The notes under the pieces were generated by a model. That model had not been told where the DNA came from. It worked only from the letters and a program-made list of their open reading frames with translations, and made no database searches. DNA of 46,588 bases, taken from contig JBARXT010000139.1 of NCBI GenBank assembly GCA_049647485.1, positions 1-46,588 of the forward strand. Direction: 5' to 3'. The first letter of the stretch is position 1. Each line of letters opens with the position of its first letter. Positions 17,952 to 25,678 of the stretch are shown here, piece by piece. Source of the stretch: 62-47 sp049647485 (GTDB taxonomy: Bacteria > Pseudomonadota > Alphaproteobacteria > Rhizobiales > Xanthobacteraceae). The position numbers and the translations under genes are program-made.

Positions 17952-18182
17952 GTTTTCTCCGTCGGGCCGTTGTGATCGCCCGAACCGTAGACCTGCGTTT
18001 CGCAACCAGCAAGCCGCCAACTCCGCGGAGCGGGCATGCTGTCCGGTTCTCCTGCTCATGCGGTCCGGATCAGTCGGATCGCATCGGAACCGGTGCAATT
18101 GCGGTTGTCGGTTGCGATGAATAGACGCTATCGTGGCAGTCGGATGGGGCGCCGACGCGGCGCAGAGGGGTCGGAGTTCGAC

Positions 18183-19073
18183 ATGTTTTTTCTCGCGATT
18201 GTCGGTGTCGCCGCTGTCGTGGCGGGTGGCGCGGCAATCTGGTTCGGAATTCCGGTCAAGGAATTCAGCTTCGGCAACACCATGATCCTTGCCGGCGCGG
18301 TGGCGATCTGCAACGGGCTGCTGCTGGTTGGGCTTGGCCTTGTGGTTCGCGAACTCAAGGCGATCAAGCAGAACCTGCGGGAGCGTGCCTTCGAAAGCGT
18401 CCCGCGCGAGGTGGATCGGCCGCTGCTCCCGGCCGGGTCGATCGGGCGAGGCAGCCGGTCGGATCGCGACGCATTCGACGTCCATCATGTTCCATCGGAG
18501 AACCTGGCCTCGGCAGGAGCCCGGCGGCAGGTCGTCACCCGGTCCGACGATAGCGATGCATCTGTGCGGGATGCCGGGCGCACCGATGCGGAGAGCAACA
18601 GGTCCGCCCCCGAGCTGGCAGTGCAATCGCCGCCACCCGCCAAAGGGCGGCGCAATCTGCTGTTTTCCTCGTCGCGCAAGGAGCGTGAAAAGAGCCAGGT
18701 CGGTCTGTCGGAAGCGGCTACCACGCGTTCGTCCGGCGCACTCTCCGCCGACCCGGCGAGCGGGACCGATGTCGGCGGAAGGCCCGAGCCTCACCCGAGT
18801 TTCAGCGACACCTGGCCGCGTGCGGACCGGTCTTCGCGTGTCGATGTTGCGCCATCGCGGCGCGATGCGACGCTCTCGCCGCCGCTGCAAGCCGATCGCA
18901 TGTCGTCATCCGCGCAGGACGCCTCCGCCGCGACCGTGGTGAAGTCCGGCACCGTCGATGGCATGGCTTATTCTCTCTATTCAGACGGCTCGATCGAAGC
19001 CCAGATGCCGGAAGGCATGATGCGTTTCACATCCATTGAACAACTGCGCGCTCATCTTGACCGCAGCAGATGA
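18183..19073 (+). CDS. membrane-anchored conserved hypothetical protein
   Basis: A 296-residue protein with two N-terminal membrane helices (FFLAIVGVAAVVAGGAAIWF and ILAGAVAICNGLLLVGLGLVV). A long, low-complexity Ser/Arg/Asp-rich cytoplasmic or periplasmic region follows, with a short ordered-looking C-terminal domain (VDGMAYSLYSDGSIEAQM). The last domain resembles a module seen in uncharacterised rhizobial proteins; no function is known to me. ATG 18183 has GGAG nine bases upstream; upstream in-frame ATGs exist at 18111 and 18144. It is divergent from the aldolase gene. Confidence 0.75.
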   Translation: MFFLAIVGVAAVVAGGAAIWFGIPVKEFSFGNTMILAGAVAICNGLLLVGLGLVVRELKAIKQNLRERAFESVPREVDRPLLPAGSIGRGSRSDRDAFDVHHVPSENLASAGARRQVVTRSDDSDASVRDAGRTDAESNRSAPELAVQSPPPAKGRRNLLFSSSRKEREKSQVGLSEAATTRSSGALSADPASGTDVGGRPEPHPSFSDTWPRADRSSRVDVAPSRRDATLSPPLQADRMSSSAQDASAATVVKSGTVDGMAYSLYSDGSIEAQMPEGMMRFTSIEQLRAHLDRSR

Positions 19074-19127
19074 TCGCGTCACTCCTGCGCATGTTGCGCA
19101 AGCCCCGCTCAAGGAAAGATCGCATTG

Positions 19128-19541
19128 ATGGTTGAAACGCCCGGCAAGAGCTTTATCGACCTGACCGCCAATATCGTATCTGCCTATGTCAGCAACAATC
19201 CGACCTCGGCATCGGAAATTCCGGCCCTGATCGGTCAGATCCATGCCGCGCTGGTCCGCGTCGCGACAGGGCGGGTGGAGACACAGCTCGAACCGGCGAA
19301 GCCGGCCATTCCGGTCAAGAAATCCGTGACGGCCGAGTATCTGGTTTGCCTGGAAGACGGTAAGCGCTTCAAATCGCTCAAGCGCCATCTGCGGACTCAG
19401 TACAACATGACGCCCGAGCAGTATCGGGACAAATGGGGTCTGCCTCCCGAATATCCCATGGTGGCACCGGACTATGCGGTGGCGCGTTCGCAACTCGCCA
19501 AGAAAATGGGGCTTGGTCAGCAACAGAGACGGAAGAAGTAG
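19128..19541 (+). CDS. Ros/MucR family transcriptional regulator
   Basis: A 137-residue DNA-binding protein of the Ros/MucR family, which controls exopolysaccharide, motility and virulence or symbiosis genes in alphaproteobacteria and binds AT-rich targets. The N-terminal part carries the oligomerisation-type segment (ANIVSAYVSNN). The Ros-type finger reads VCLEDGKRFKSLKRHL and continues to the MTPEQYRDKWGLP and YPMVAPDYA conserved blocks. Cys74, Asp77 and His87 fit the usual ligands, but the fourth ligand position is Gln91 where many homologues have His. ATG 19128 is preferred over an in-frame TTG at 19125. Confidence 0.93.
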   Translation: MVETPGKSFIDLTANIVSAYVSNNPTSASEIPALIGQIHAALVRVATGRVETQLEPAKPAIPVKKSVTAEYLVCLEDGKRFKSLKRHLRTQYNMTPEQYRDKWGLPPEYPMVAPDYAVARSQLAKKMGLGQQQRRKK

Positions 19542-19600
19542 CGGCCGGGGCCTTTCGCGAAATTTTTTGCATTTCGCTATCCCCGGTCCGGGAACTTGGA

Positions 19601-19625
19601 CTAGGATATAAGAAAATAATCCTAG
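19601..19625. promoter_or_regulatory. AT-rich inverted repeat upstream of the DnaA-like gene
   Basis: CTAGGAT (19601-19607) and ATCCTAG (19619-19625) are perfect 7-bp arms around an 11-base A/T-rich spacer. It lies 13 bp ahead of the start of the DnaA-domain-IV-like gene and 60 bp after the MucR stop. Location and composition suit an operator, and MucR-type proteins favour AT-rich DNA. Autoregulation is only an inference. Confidence 0.5.
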
Positions 19626-19637
19626 GAAAAGTATCTC

Positions 19638-20024
19638 ATGAATCGATCTGCTTCCTCTGGCTCCGCGAGCTTCTCCCGTTCAGCGCCCGTCTCTCCATCC
19701 GAACGGATTCTGCGGTTCGTCACGCTTTGTGTGGCGCGGGATTTCGGATTCGACCAGTCAGCCCTGCTGGAGCGGACGCGCGGCGCGCCACAGGTGGCCT
19801 TCGCCCGACAGGTCGCCATTTATCTCGCGCATGTCTGCTTCGGCCTCAGTTTCGCAGCGATCGGACGCATGTTCCGACGCGATCGGACGACGGTGGCGCA
19901 TGCGTGTCGCGTCATTGAGGATCGCCGGGATGATCGCGGGATCGATCTTCGACTGACAGCGCTGGAGCGTGCGTGCCGGCGATTGCCGGAGCATTCGCGT
20001 CCTGCCGCGAAGGCAGAGCGATGA
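19638..20024 (+). CDS. DnaA domain IV-like helix-turn-helix protein
   Basis: A 128-residue protein with a C-terminal replication-initiator HTH. VAIYLAHVCFGLSFAAIGRM and then FRRDRTTVAHACRVIEDRRDD (about residues 60-100) match DnaA domain IV, including the RDRTTVAHAC signature helix that recognises DnaA boxes. No AAA+ ATPase domain is present, so this is not DnaA itself. It may bind DnaA-box-like sites. Its TGA overlaps the ATG of the following DUF6456 gene (ATGA at 20021-20024), so the pair is translationally coupled. Confidence 0.85.
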   Translation: MNRSASSGSASFSRSAPVSPSERILRFVTLCVARDFGFDQSALLERTRGAPQVAFARQVAIYLAHVCFGLSFAAIGRMFRRDRTTVAHACRVIEDRRDDRGIDLRLTALERACRRLPEHSRPAAKAER

Positions 20025-20653
20025 TGATGGCCGGTCAAACGCGACGCCGCAAACGCAATCCGCGCGGCGCCCCCTCGGCGGCGGCAGGCCCCGATGTCGA
20101 CACCTTCAGAGCGCGGCACCTCGATCTGGCCGTGCACGACATCATGACCGATGCCGGCATGGCCCGGGTTCTGATGAACGACAGCGAGAGTCCGCTGGCG
20201 TGGCTGGCACGGCGCAAGGGGCGCGACGGCCGCGCCATGATCGAACCGGTCCAGTTTGTTGCAGGGGAAAAGCTGCGCGCCGATTTCACGCGGGCGCAAC
20301 TGACGCCGCGCGTGACATCAAGCTGGGCCACACCCACCGGCGGAAGCTCGTGCGGAAATGGTGCAGGCGAAATGACCGATTTGGTCGTCGCGTCGCGGCA
20401 GCACGTGCGGCTGGCGCTGGAGGCATGCGGGCCGGAATTCGCCGGCGTGCTGCTGGACGTATGTTGCTTTTTGCGCGGGCTGGAAGACCTCGAGCACGAC
20501 CGCGGCTGGCCATCGCGTTCGGCCAAGGTGGTACTGCAACTGGCGTTGAGCCGACTCGCCCGGCACTATGGCCTGGAGCGCGAGGCGTCGGGCAGTCATG
20601 GTGCGCGCTTGCGCACCTGGCTCGCGGACGATGCCGCGTTCACCAGTGGCTGA
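20021..20653 (+). CDS. DUF6456 domain protein
   Basis: A 210-residue protein. The segment ESPLAWLARRKGRDG and then FVAGEKLRADFTRAQLTPRV is what I recognise as the DUF6456 signature, followed by a helical C-terminal half (LDVCCFLRGLEDLEHDRGWP). It has no signal peptide. It overlaps the DnaA-like HTH gene by 4 bases; the coupling suggests the two act together. Three consecutive ATG codons begin at 20021, and the first gives the overlap. Function unknown. Confidence 0.8.
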   Translation: MMMAGQTRRRKRNPRGAPSAAAGPDVDTFRARHLDLAVHDIMTDAGMARVLMNDSESPLAWLARRKGRDGRAMIEPVQFVAGEKLRADFTRAQLTPRVTSSWATPTGGSSCGNGAGEMTDLVVASRQHVRLALEACGPEFAGVLLDVCCFLRGLEDLEHDRGWPSRSAKVVLQLALSRLARHYGLEREASGSHGARLRTWLADDAAFTSG

Positions 20654-20655
20654 AC

Positions 20656-21096
20656 TCAGGATGCCGTTGCGAGGTTTCCCCGCGCGTCGTTGCGGATGCG
20701 TTCCACCATGGCGCGCAGCCCGTTCGAGCGCTGCGGCGTCAGATGCTCGCGGAAGCCCAGTTCGTCGAACACGGTGAGCGCGTCGGTCGCGAGAATTTGT
20801 TGCGGCGTGTGGTTGCCGTAGAGGGTGAGCAGGATCGCGACGAGACCGCGGACGATATGGGCATCGCTATCGCCCCGATAACGCAAAACGACTTCACCAT
20901 CGGGGTTGCGGTCGATCCGTCGCGACAGCCAGACCTGGCTGGTGCAGCCGTTCACCTTGTTCTCCGCCGTGTGCTCCGCTTCGGGCATCGGTTCGAGCGT
21001 GCGGCCGAGTTCGATGACGTACCGGTAACGGTCGTCCCATTCTTCCAGCAGTTCGAAATTGTCGCGAATGTCGTCGATCGTCATGGTCGCCTGCAT
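20656..21096 (-). CDS. sufE: SufE family sulfur acceptor
   Basis: A 146-residue SufE protein that takes persulfide sulfur from the SufS cysteine desulfurase for Fe-S cluster assembly. The catalytic cysteine is in ENKVNGCTSQVWL (Cys51). The family segment DSDAHIVRGLVAILL and the C-terminal GLRAMVERIR are also present. Length is normal. No suf operon is adjacent, the usual arrangement in this group. Its stop lies 2 bp from that of the convergent DUF6456 gene. ATG 21084 is an alternative start. Confidence 0.94.
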   Translation of the reverse strand: MQATMTIDDIRDNFELLEEWDDRYRYVIELGRTLEPMPEAEHTAENKVNGCTSQVWLSRRIDRNPDGEVVLRYRGDSDAHIVRGLVAILLTLYGNHTPQQILATDALTVFDELGFREHLTPQRSNGLRAMVERIRNDARGNLATAS

Positions 21097-21172
21097 TGTT
21101 GCCTATGCCATTACATAGGGATGCGGCGGACTTAAAGCGATATTCGCACGAAAACGCGATAAATCGGTTGGA

Positions 21173-21556
21173 TCAATTGGTTGCGGTCGTGCTTTCGAGC
21201 CGCCACTCGGCACGAAGATCCTCGGCCGTCAACGTGTTGGCGGAGGAACTGACGGAGCTATCTGCATTGTCGATCGATCCCGTCTCGTCCGAATGCTTGT
21301 CGGTGATGATCCGGTAGAGTTTGCGGGCGCCGTCCTGTGCGCGATGGCCGATCACGGCCGCCGCCTGGCCGCCGACCTCGCAGGCCGTCGGTTGGCGGGT
21401 GCAAAATTGCGTCATGTCGGAGACGGCGGCCGTCGCCGCCGAAATCGCGTCGCTCGCGCCGACCTGCGGCAGTTGGTTGGATTCCGGTGTGGCGTCTCGC
21501 GGCAACAGCACGAGCACAAGCCCGAGCCAGAATGCCATTCGAAGCAGAAAAAACAT
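21173..21556 (-). CDS. DUF5330-like small exported protein
   Basis: A 127-residue protein with an N-terminal hydrophobic anchor or signal (FFLLRMAFWLGLVLVLLP) and a short periplasmic domain with two cysteines (FCTRQPTACEVGGQAA) that could form a disulfide. I recall DUF5330 proteins with this start in rhizobia. It is divergent from the histidine kinase gene, with a long shared upstream region. Confidence 0.75.
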   Translation of the reverse strand: MFFLLRMAFWLGLVLVLLPRDATPESNQLPQVGASDAISAATAAVSDMTQFCTRQPTACEVGGQAAAVIGHRAQDGARKLYRIITDKHSDETGSIDNADSSVSSSANTLTAEDLRAEWRLESTTATN

Positions 21557-21977
21557 CTCGCGTCCCCGTCGTCTCGTTCACCCCGTTGCGATTGACTCTC
21601 GCAATCTGCCTTTCTCATAACAGCCGCCGTTAAATCTCCGGTGTTTGCGGTCGGTGCAGTTGTCGGAAAATTTGCAGAAAATTCGAACGATTGGATTCGC
21701 CGTAAATTTTCGATTGAGGCATCGACGACGCGAGGCAAGACCGATATCCGCGCGTCCACACTTTCGAAACCATAACGGGCACGAATTGGAAACCGTGCGT
21801 TCACCATTCGGGCCGAATGCAGCCTGGATCGCCGATGAATATCCCGTCTGGCGGCCGAGTTTGCGCTTGCGGCGCGCGACCTTAGCGTTCGCTTAATTTC
21901 GGTCTGACAGGTTGCCCCAACGATAAAGGAGGCGTTCCGGTCCGTCTGCCAAGACGATCAAGCCGAAGCGCAGGATT
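21557..21977. other. divergent intergenic region with a CtrA-like site
   Basis: About 420 bases between the DUF5330 gene and the histidine kinase gene. It includes an AT-rich stretch at about 21655-21725 and a CtrA-like site at 21882-21896. A strong Shine-Dalgarno-like AAAGGAGG at 21925-21932 is not followed by any usual start codon at normal spacing. No gene is supported here. Confidence 0.5.
21882..21896 (+). promoter_or_regulatory. CtrA-like box, one mismatch
   Basis: TTAG-N7-TTAA matches the alphaproteobacterial CtrA consensus TTAA-N7-TTAA with one mismatch. It lies 81 bp upstream of the GTG start of a DivJ/PleC-type histidine kinase, a gene class that feeds into the CtrA network. Short motifs occur by chance, so this is only suggestive. 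Confidence 0.4.
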
Positions 21978-23807
21978 GTGACAGCATCGACCGTTCTCAA
22001 AGGCTGCCTTGACGAATTGCTGCATCCGTCGGTGCGCTACGACGCATTGGCCGGCGCGCGTCATCGTGCATTCATGGCGCCGCGTCTGTTGGGCAGTCTT
22101 GCCGCATTCGCGGCCTTTCCGGTTTATCTCGCGTTTCGCGGCGCTCCCAGCCTCATGGAGGTGATGGCCGTCGCGTGGCTGATCGCGCCAATCCTTCTGT
22201 CCTACTTTTTGTCGCGCACCGGGCGCTATGAAACGGCGCATGTTCTGTCGTCCGTTGCGTTGGTCGGACTGGTGATGATGCTGGCAACAGCGACCGGCGG
22301 AATCGAATCCTTCGCCGCCGTCTGGCTGATTGCGGTGCCGCTCGAGGCCGCATTGTCGGCATCGCGCCGTGTGGTCGGCTTTGCTTCGGTCCTCGCGCTG
22401 GCGGCGGTCATCGCGCTGATCGGGATGAGTCATTTCGGGATGGTGCCGGCTCCATATGTCAGCGCGGCATCCGGCCATTCACTGATCGGGCTCGGCATCG
22501 GGTCCGCCGCGCTCTACGCGGCCGGATTGGCTTTGGGTGCGCAATCACTGGCGCAAATGAGTGCGTCCCTGCTCAACGTCGAAGAAGACCGATATCGCCT
22601 GCTGGCCCGCCATATGGGTGATGTCATCTCCCGTCACCGCCGCGATGGGGCCGTGGAGTTCATTTCGCCTGCGGCGGAGGCGCTTTTTGGAGCTTCGGCA
22701 TCTGAGTTGATCGGACATGGCCTGTTCGAGCGCGTTCACGTCGCCGACCGTCCGGCCTATCTGACGGCGCTGTCGGATGCCGCGCGCGGCGGCCAATCGC
22801 GCGACGTCGAATTCCGTATCAGACGTGATGTTGCCCGCGGCACCGGGGGGGACCGTCCTGGCGCATCGGAATTCATCTGGATCGAGATGCGGTGCCGGCC
22901 GCTCGAGAGTGCGGTCGGAGGAATGACTTCGCCGGATGCCGGCGTTGTCGCCGTGATGCGAGATATCACCGATCGCAAGCATCAGGAGTATGCCCTCGAA
23001 GCCGCGCGCGCGGCAGCGGAGCGCGCCGACGTTTCGAAAAGCCGCTTCCTCGCCACCATGAGCCACGAGTTGCGCACGCCTCTCAACGCGATCATCGGAT
23101 TTTCGGAGATGATCGTGCATGAAGATACGATGCAGATCGACGCCGCGCGTCGCAAGGAATATGCCCAGCTCATCAACGACTCCGGGCAGCATCTGCTGGC
23201 GGTCGTCAACGGCATCCTCGATATGTCGAAGATGGAATCGGGGACGTTCGAAATCGCACCTGAGCCGTTCGACCCGCAGCCGGCGCTGATCAATTGCTGT
23301 AGCCTGTTGGCGCTGAAGGCGCGTGATAACGGCATCGATCTGGTGACCGCCGCGTCGGCCGATCTGCCGCAGATCGTCGCCGACCAGCGCGCTTTCAAGC
23401 AAATCATCCTGAATCTGGTGTCGAACGCCATCAAGTTCACCGAGCGCGGCGGCACCGTGACGGTGTCCGCGCACACGGAGCGGGCGCGGCTGCTGCTTCG
23501 CGTCCGCGATACCGGCGTCGGGATCTGTGCCGACGATCTCAAGCGGATCGGCGATCCGTTCTTCCAGGCGGGCAAGACCTATCAGCGGCGTTACGAGGGA
23601 ACCGGTCTTGGTCTGTCGATCGTCAAGAGTCTTGTCGCCCTGCATGGCGGTGAGCTGTCACTGGACAGCAAGTTGGACGAGGGCACCACGGTCACGGTTG
23701 CGTTGCCGCTGGAGCCAGAGCCGAAGCCCGTGACGGACAATATCGCGACGCTCACGCCTGCGCCGCGACAAGTGATGACGACAGATCGAGTGAGGAAAAG
23801 TGCCTAA
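21978..23807 (+). CDS. PAS-domain sensor histidine kinase (DivJ/PleC-type)
   Basis: A 609-residue membrane kinase. Several hydrophobic helices span residues about 35-190, a PAS domain with a PAC-like end (GVVAVMRDITDRKHQ) lies at about 205-335, then come the HisKA H-box ATMSHELRTPLNAIIGFSE (His363) and the HATPase_c motifs: N-box NLVSNAIKF (479-487), G1 DTGVGI (511-516) and G2 GTGLGLSIVK (541-550). The H-box sequence and architecture fit the DivJ/PleC/PdhS/CbrA group that controls DivK and CtrA in alphaproteobacteria, though a unique orthologue cannot be assigned. It starts with GTG, with only a weak AGGA ahead of it. It overlaps the next gene by 8 bases. Confidence 0.88.
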   Translation: MTASTVLKGCLDELLHPSVRYDALAGARHRAFMAPRLLGSLAAFAAFPVYLAFRGAPSLMEVMAVAWLIAPILLSYFLSRTGRYETAHVLSSVALVGLVMMLATATGGIESFAAVWLIAVPLEAALSASRRVVGFASVLALAAVIALIGMSHFGMVPAPYVSAASGHSLIGLGIGSAALYAAGLALGAQSLAQMSASLLNVEEDRYRLLARHMGDVISRHRRDGAVEFISPAAEALFGASASELIGHGLFERVHVADRPAYLTALSDAARGGQSRDVEFRIRRDVARGTGGDRPGASEFIWIEMRCRPLESAVGGMTSPDAGVVAVMRDITDRKHQEYALEAARAAAERADVSKSRFLATMSHELRTPLNAIIGFSEMIVHEDTMQIDAARRKEYAQLINDSGQHLLAVVNGILDMSKMESGTFEIAPEPFDPQPALINCCSLLALKARDNGIDLVTAASADLPQIVADQRAFKQIILNLVSNAIKFTERGGTVTVSAHTERARLLLRVRDTGVGICADDLKRIGDPFFQAGKTYQRRYEGTGLGLSIVKSLVALHGGELSLDSKLDEGTTVTVALPLEPEPKPVTDNIATLTPAPRQVMTTDRVRKSA

Positions 23808-24486
23808 AGCGATAGCAGTCGACGGTGGCGGGAAGCGCCGCCGCCGACGATCGAAGGATGTTGATGCGAAGCGGAAACCTGAAGCGAAACGTGGAATGGT
23901 GATGCGGATACTCCTGCATAGTCCGAAGGACACGCTTGCGGCGATGCTGGCTTTTGCCGCGATCGTTGCGATCGTCATCAACGCATTGTTCCTGCAGGCG
24001 GGGCATCATCCGTCGCCGATGTTCGGCAAGGCAATGGCCATTCCGCTGGCTGCGCCGTCTGCGACCGCAGCCTTGCTCTCCGCCAGTCCGCTGCCGCGCC
24101 CACGGCCCAGCGAAGCCGTCATCGGCCGCGCTGAAGCGGCTGCCGCCGATACCGGCCCGACCGAGACGAAAAGCATCGACGCACCGCATTCGGCAAAGCC
24201 CGTTGCAGCTCCGCGTGCCGCAAGCAGACAGGCGGCCGTGCCTGCATCGTCGGCGCATCACGATCCGCTCGGCGATCTGATCACCTCGACGCGGCGCACC
24301 GCGAATGTGCAGCGCGCCCTCACCAAATACGGTTATGGCCAATTGAAGCCGACCGGTAATGTCGGGTCCGACACGCAAGCCGCGATCCAGAAGTTCGAAC
24401 GCGAACGCAAGCTTCCGGTCACCGGAAAGGTCTCGGACCGATTGGTGCGCGAACTCAGCGCGGTCACTGGCCAGGCGATTGATTGA
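23800..24486 (+). CDS. membrane-anchored peptidoglycan-binding protein
   Basis: A 228-residue protein with a basic N-terminus (KRRRRRSKD), one membrane helix at about 44-68 (DTLAAMLAFAAIVAIVINAL), an Ala/Pro-rich linker and a C-terminal PG_binding_1 domain (VQRALTKYGYGQLKPTGNVG, AIQKFERERKLPVTGKV). It is a type II inner-membrane protein expected to touch the cell wall. It starts with GTG inside the last codons of the histidine kinase gene, so the two are coupled. A cell-cycle kinase paired with a wall-binding protein suggests a link between envelope state and cell cycle (inference). Confidence 0.85.
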   Translation: MPKAIAVDGGGKRRRRRSKDVDAKRKPEAKRGMVMRILLHSPKDTLAAMLAFAAIVAIVINALFLQAGHHPSPMFGKAMAIPLAAPSATAALLSASPLPRPRPSEAVIGRAEAAAADTGPTETKSIDAPHSAKPVAAPRAASRQAAVPASSAHHDPLGDLITSTRRTANVQRALTKYGYGQLKPTGNVGSDTQAAIQKFERERKLPVTGKVSDRLVRELSAVTGQAID

Positions 24487-24721
24487 CCACGATAGCCAAG
24501 TTCTGACATTCCGATCTGACGATTCAAGAAATGTGCTGTCCGCAGCGCAAGACGTGCGGCGAAGTTCCAACGTAGTCGATGAACGTACCGAGGATTGAGC
24601 CACGGCGATTTTCTGCATTCTGACAGGCCGTCAGGCATGCCACGGCTTCGCGTGCCGACGAACCAACATAGGTTCAGTCGCAGACTAGTTGGCAGCAATG
24701 AATCGCGTCGGAAAAATGAAA

Positions 24722-24750
24722 GAGAGCCCGATTTAACAACCGGGCTCTCG
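24722..24750 (-). terminator. intrinsic terminator of the small exported protein gene
   Basis: Arms GAGAGCCCG (24722-24730) and CGGGCTCTC (24741-24749) form a 9-bp stem with a 10-base loop. Read on the minus strand the hairpin is followed by CTTTCATTTTTCC, a T-rich tract. It lies about 22 bp past the stop at 24772. Confidence 0.75.
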
Positions 24751-24771
24751 CTTCAATAATCGTGAAATGAA

Positions 24772-25065
24772 TTAGGGGCAGAACCAGACTGGCCCGACCA
24801 TAACGCAGCCGCGCCGCTGCCAGTTGCCGGGTCTCGCTCCATGTCGGTGCCAGCCGCGCGGAGCCGAGCTATACCTGCGACCCGGTACGTATTTCTTGCT
24901 GTGTGCACGGCGCGGTGGCGTAGCGTGTCGACGATGTTGAATTTGAACGATCGAAGACACTGGCGGAGCGACAACTTGCGACCCCGCAACGCTGGTTGGC
25001 GCTGCCGATGCAGATGTTATGCTTGCAAGGATGATGGCCGCCGCAGCGAGTGAAAGTGCTTTCAT
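24772..25065 (-). CDS. small exported basic protein
   Basis: A 97-residue protein with a clear signal peptide (MKALSLAAAAIILASITSAS, cleavage near ASAAP). The short His/Arg-rich mature part ends GCVMVGPVWFCP, two cysteines near the C-terminus. I recall small uncharacterised rhizobial exported proteins with this ending. The start at 25065 is set by a GAGAGGA ribosome-binding site on the minus strand and by the signal peptide; the frame is open to 25158. It ends at a good terminator and has an EcfG-like promoter candidate upstream. Confidence 0.75.
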   Translation of the reverse strand: MKALSLAAAAIILASITSASAAPTSVAGSQVVAPPVSSIVQIQHRRHATPPRRAHSKKYVPGRRYSSAPRGWHRHGARPGNWQRRGCVMVGPVWFCP

Positions 25066-25115
25066 TTCGATTCCTCTCGTTGATCCAACGTGCAATAGAT
25101 CGGACATCGTAGATG

Positions 25116-25140
25116 AACCATCGATGAACTGTAAGGTTCC
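25116..25140 (-). promoter_or_regulatory. possible EcfG-type promoter (one mismatch)
   Basis: On the minus strand GGAAC (25140-25136), 16 bases, then GGTT (25119-25116); the EcfG consensus is GGAAC-N16/17-CGTT. The -10 lies about 50 bases upstream of the start of the small exported protein. The mismatch keeps confidence low. Confidence 0.4.
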
Positions 25141-25330
25141 AAGGACGAAACGTCGCACGGCCGCGAGAAAAGCAGAGTTCTTTCTGTGGTTGCCGCACTC
25201 GCGATACCAACCGTTTCCTTCTTACCCAGTCCTGACTGAGCAGGCCAGCGTCATCAATGAGGACACAATCAGATCTCGCATCGATCAGCATCGATCCGCG
25301 TCTTAGAAGCTAGAAAGATCAATAGTTGAG

Positions 25331-25678
25331 ATGTCACGGTTAAAATCAGCCATCTGGGTCGCCGCCTATTTGCGGCGTTGTCAGACCGAGGGAGTTTTCG
25401 GTGCAGTACGCCGGCGCGGCGCCGAGGAGGCGGGTGCGGTGTTCGTCAAACTGGCGCTGTTGGATGGCCGCGCCCGGCTGTTTACGCCGGCCCCGCAGAG
25501 TGTCTATGACGACAGCCATCCGGTGGAGCGCGTGTTCGCGCCGACGTCGCCGGATGCAATCGCGGAGCCGGCCGTCGAGGACCGGATCGCCAAGGAAGTG
25601 CGGTTCGATCCGGACGTCTGGATCGTCGAGATCGAGGACAAGGCCGGTCGGCACTTTCTCGACCTGGTGAAAACCTGA
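25331..25678 (+). CDS. DUF1491 family protein
   Basis: A 115-residue cytoplasmic protein of DUF1491, a family confined largely to alphaproteobacteria. Typical features are SAIWVAAYLRRCQTEGVFG near the start, FVKLALLDGRARLFTPAP in the middle and the C-terminal DPDVWIVEIEDKAGRHFL. No function is assigned. Its TGA abuts the stop of the convergent DUF2336 gene without any spacer. Confidence 0.9.
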   Translation: MSRLKSAIWVAAYLRRCQTEGVFGAVRRRGAEEAGAVFVKLALLDGRARLFTPAPQSVYDDSHPVERVFAPTSPDAIAEPAVEDRIAKEVRFDPDVWIVEIEDKAGRHFLDLVKT

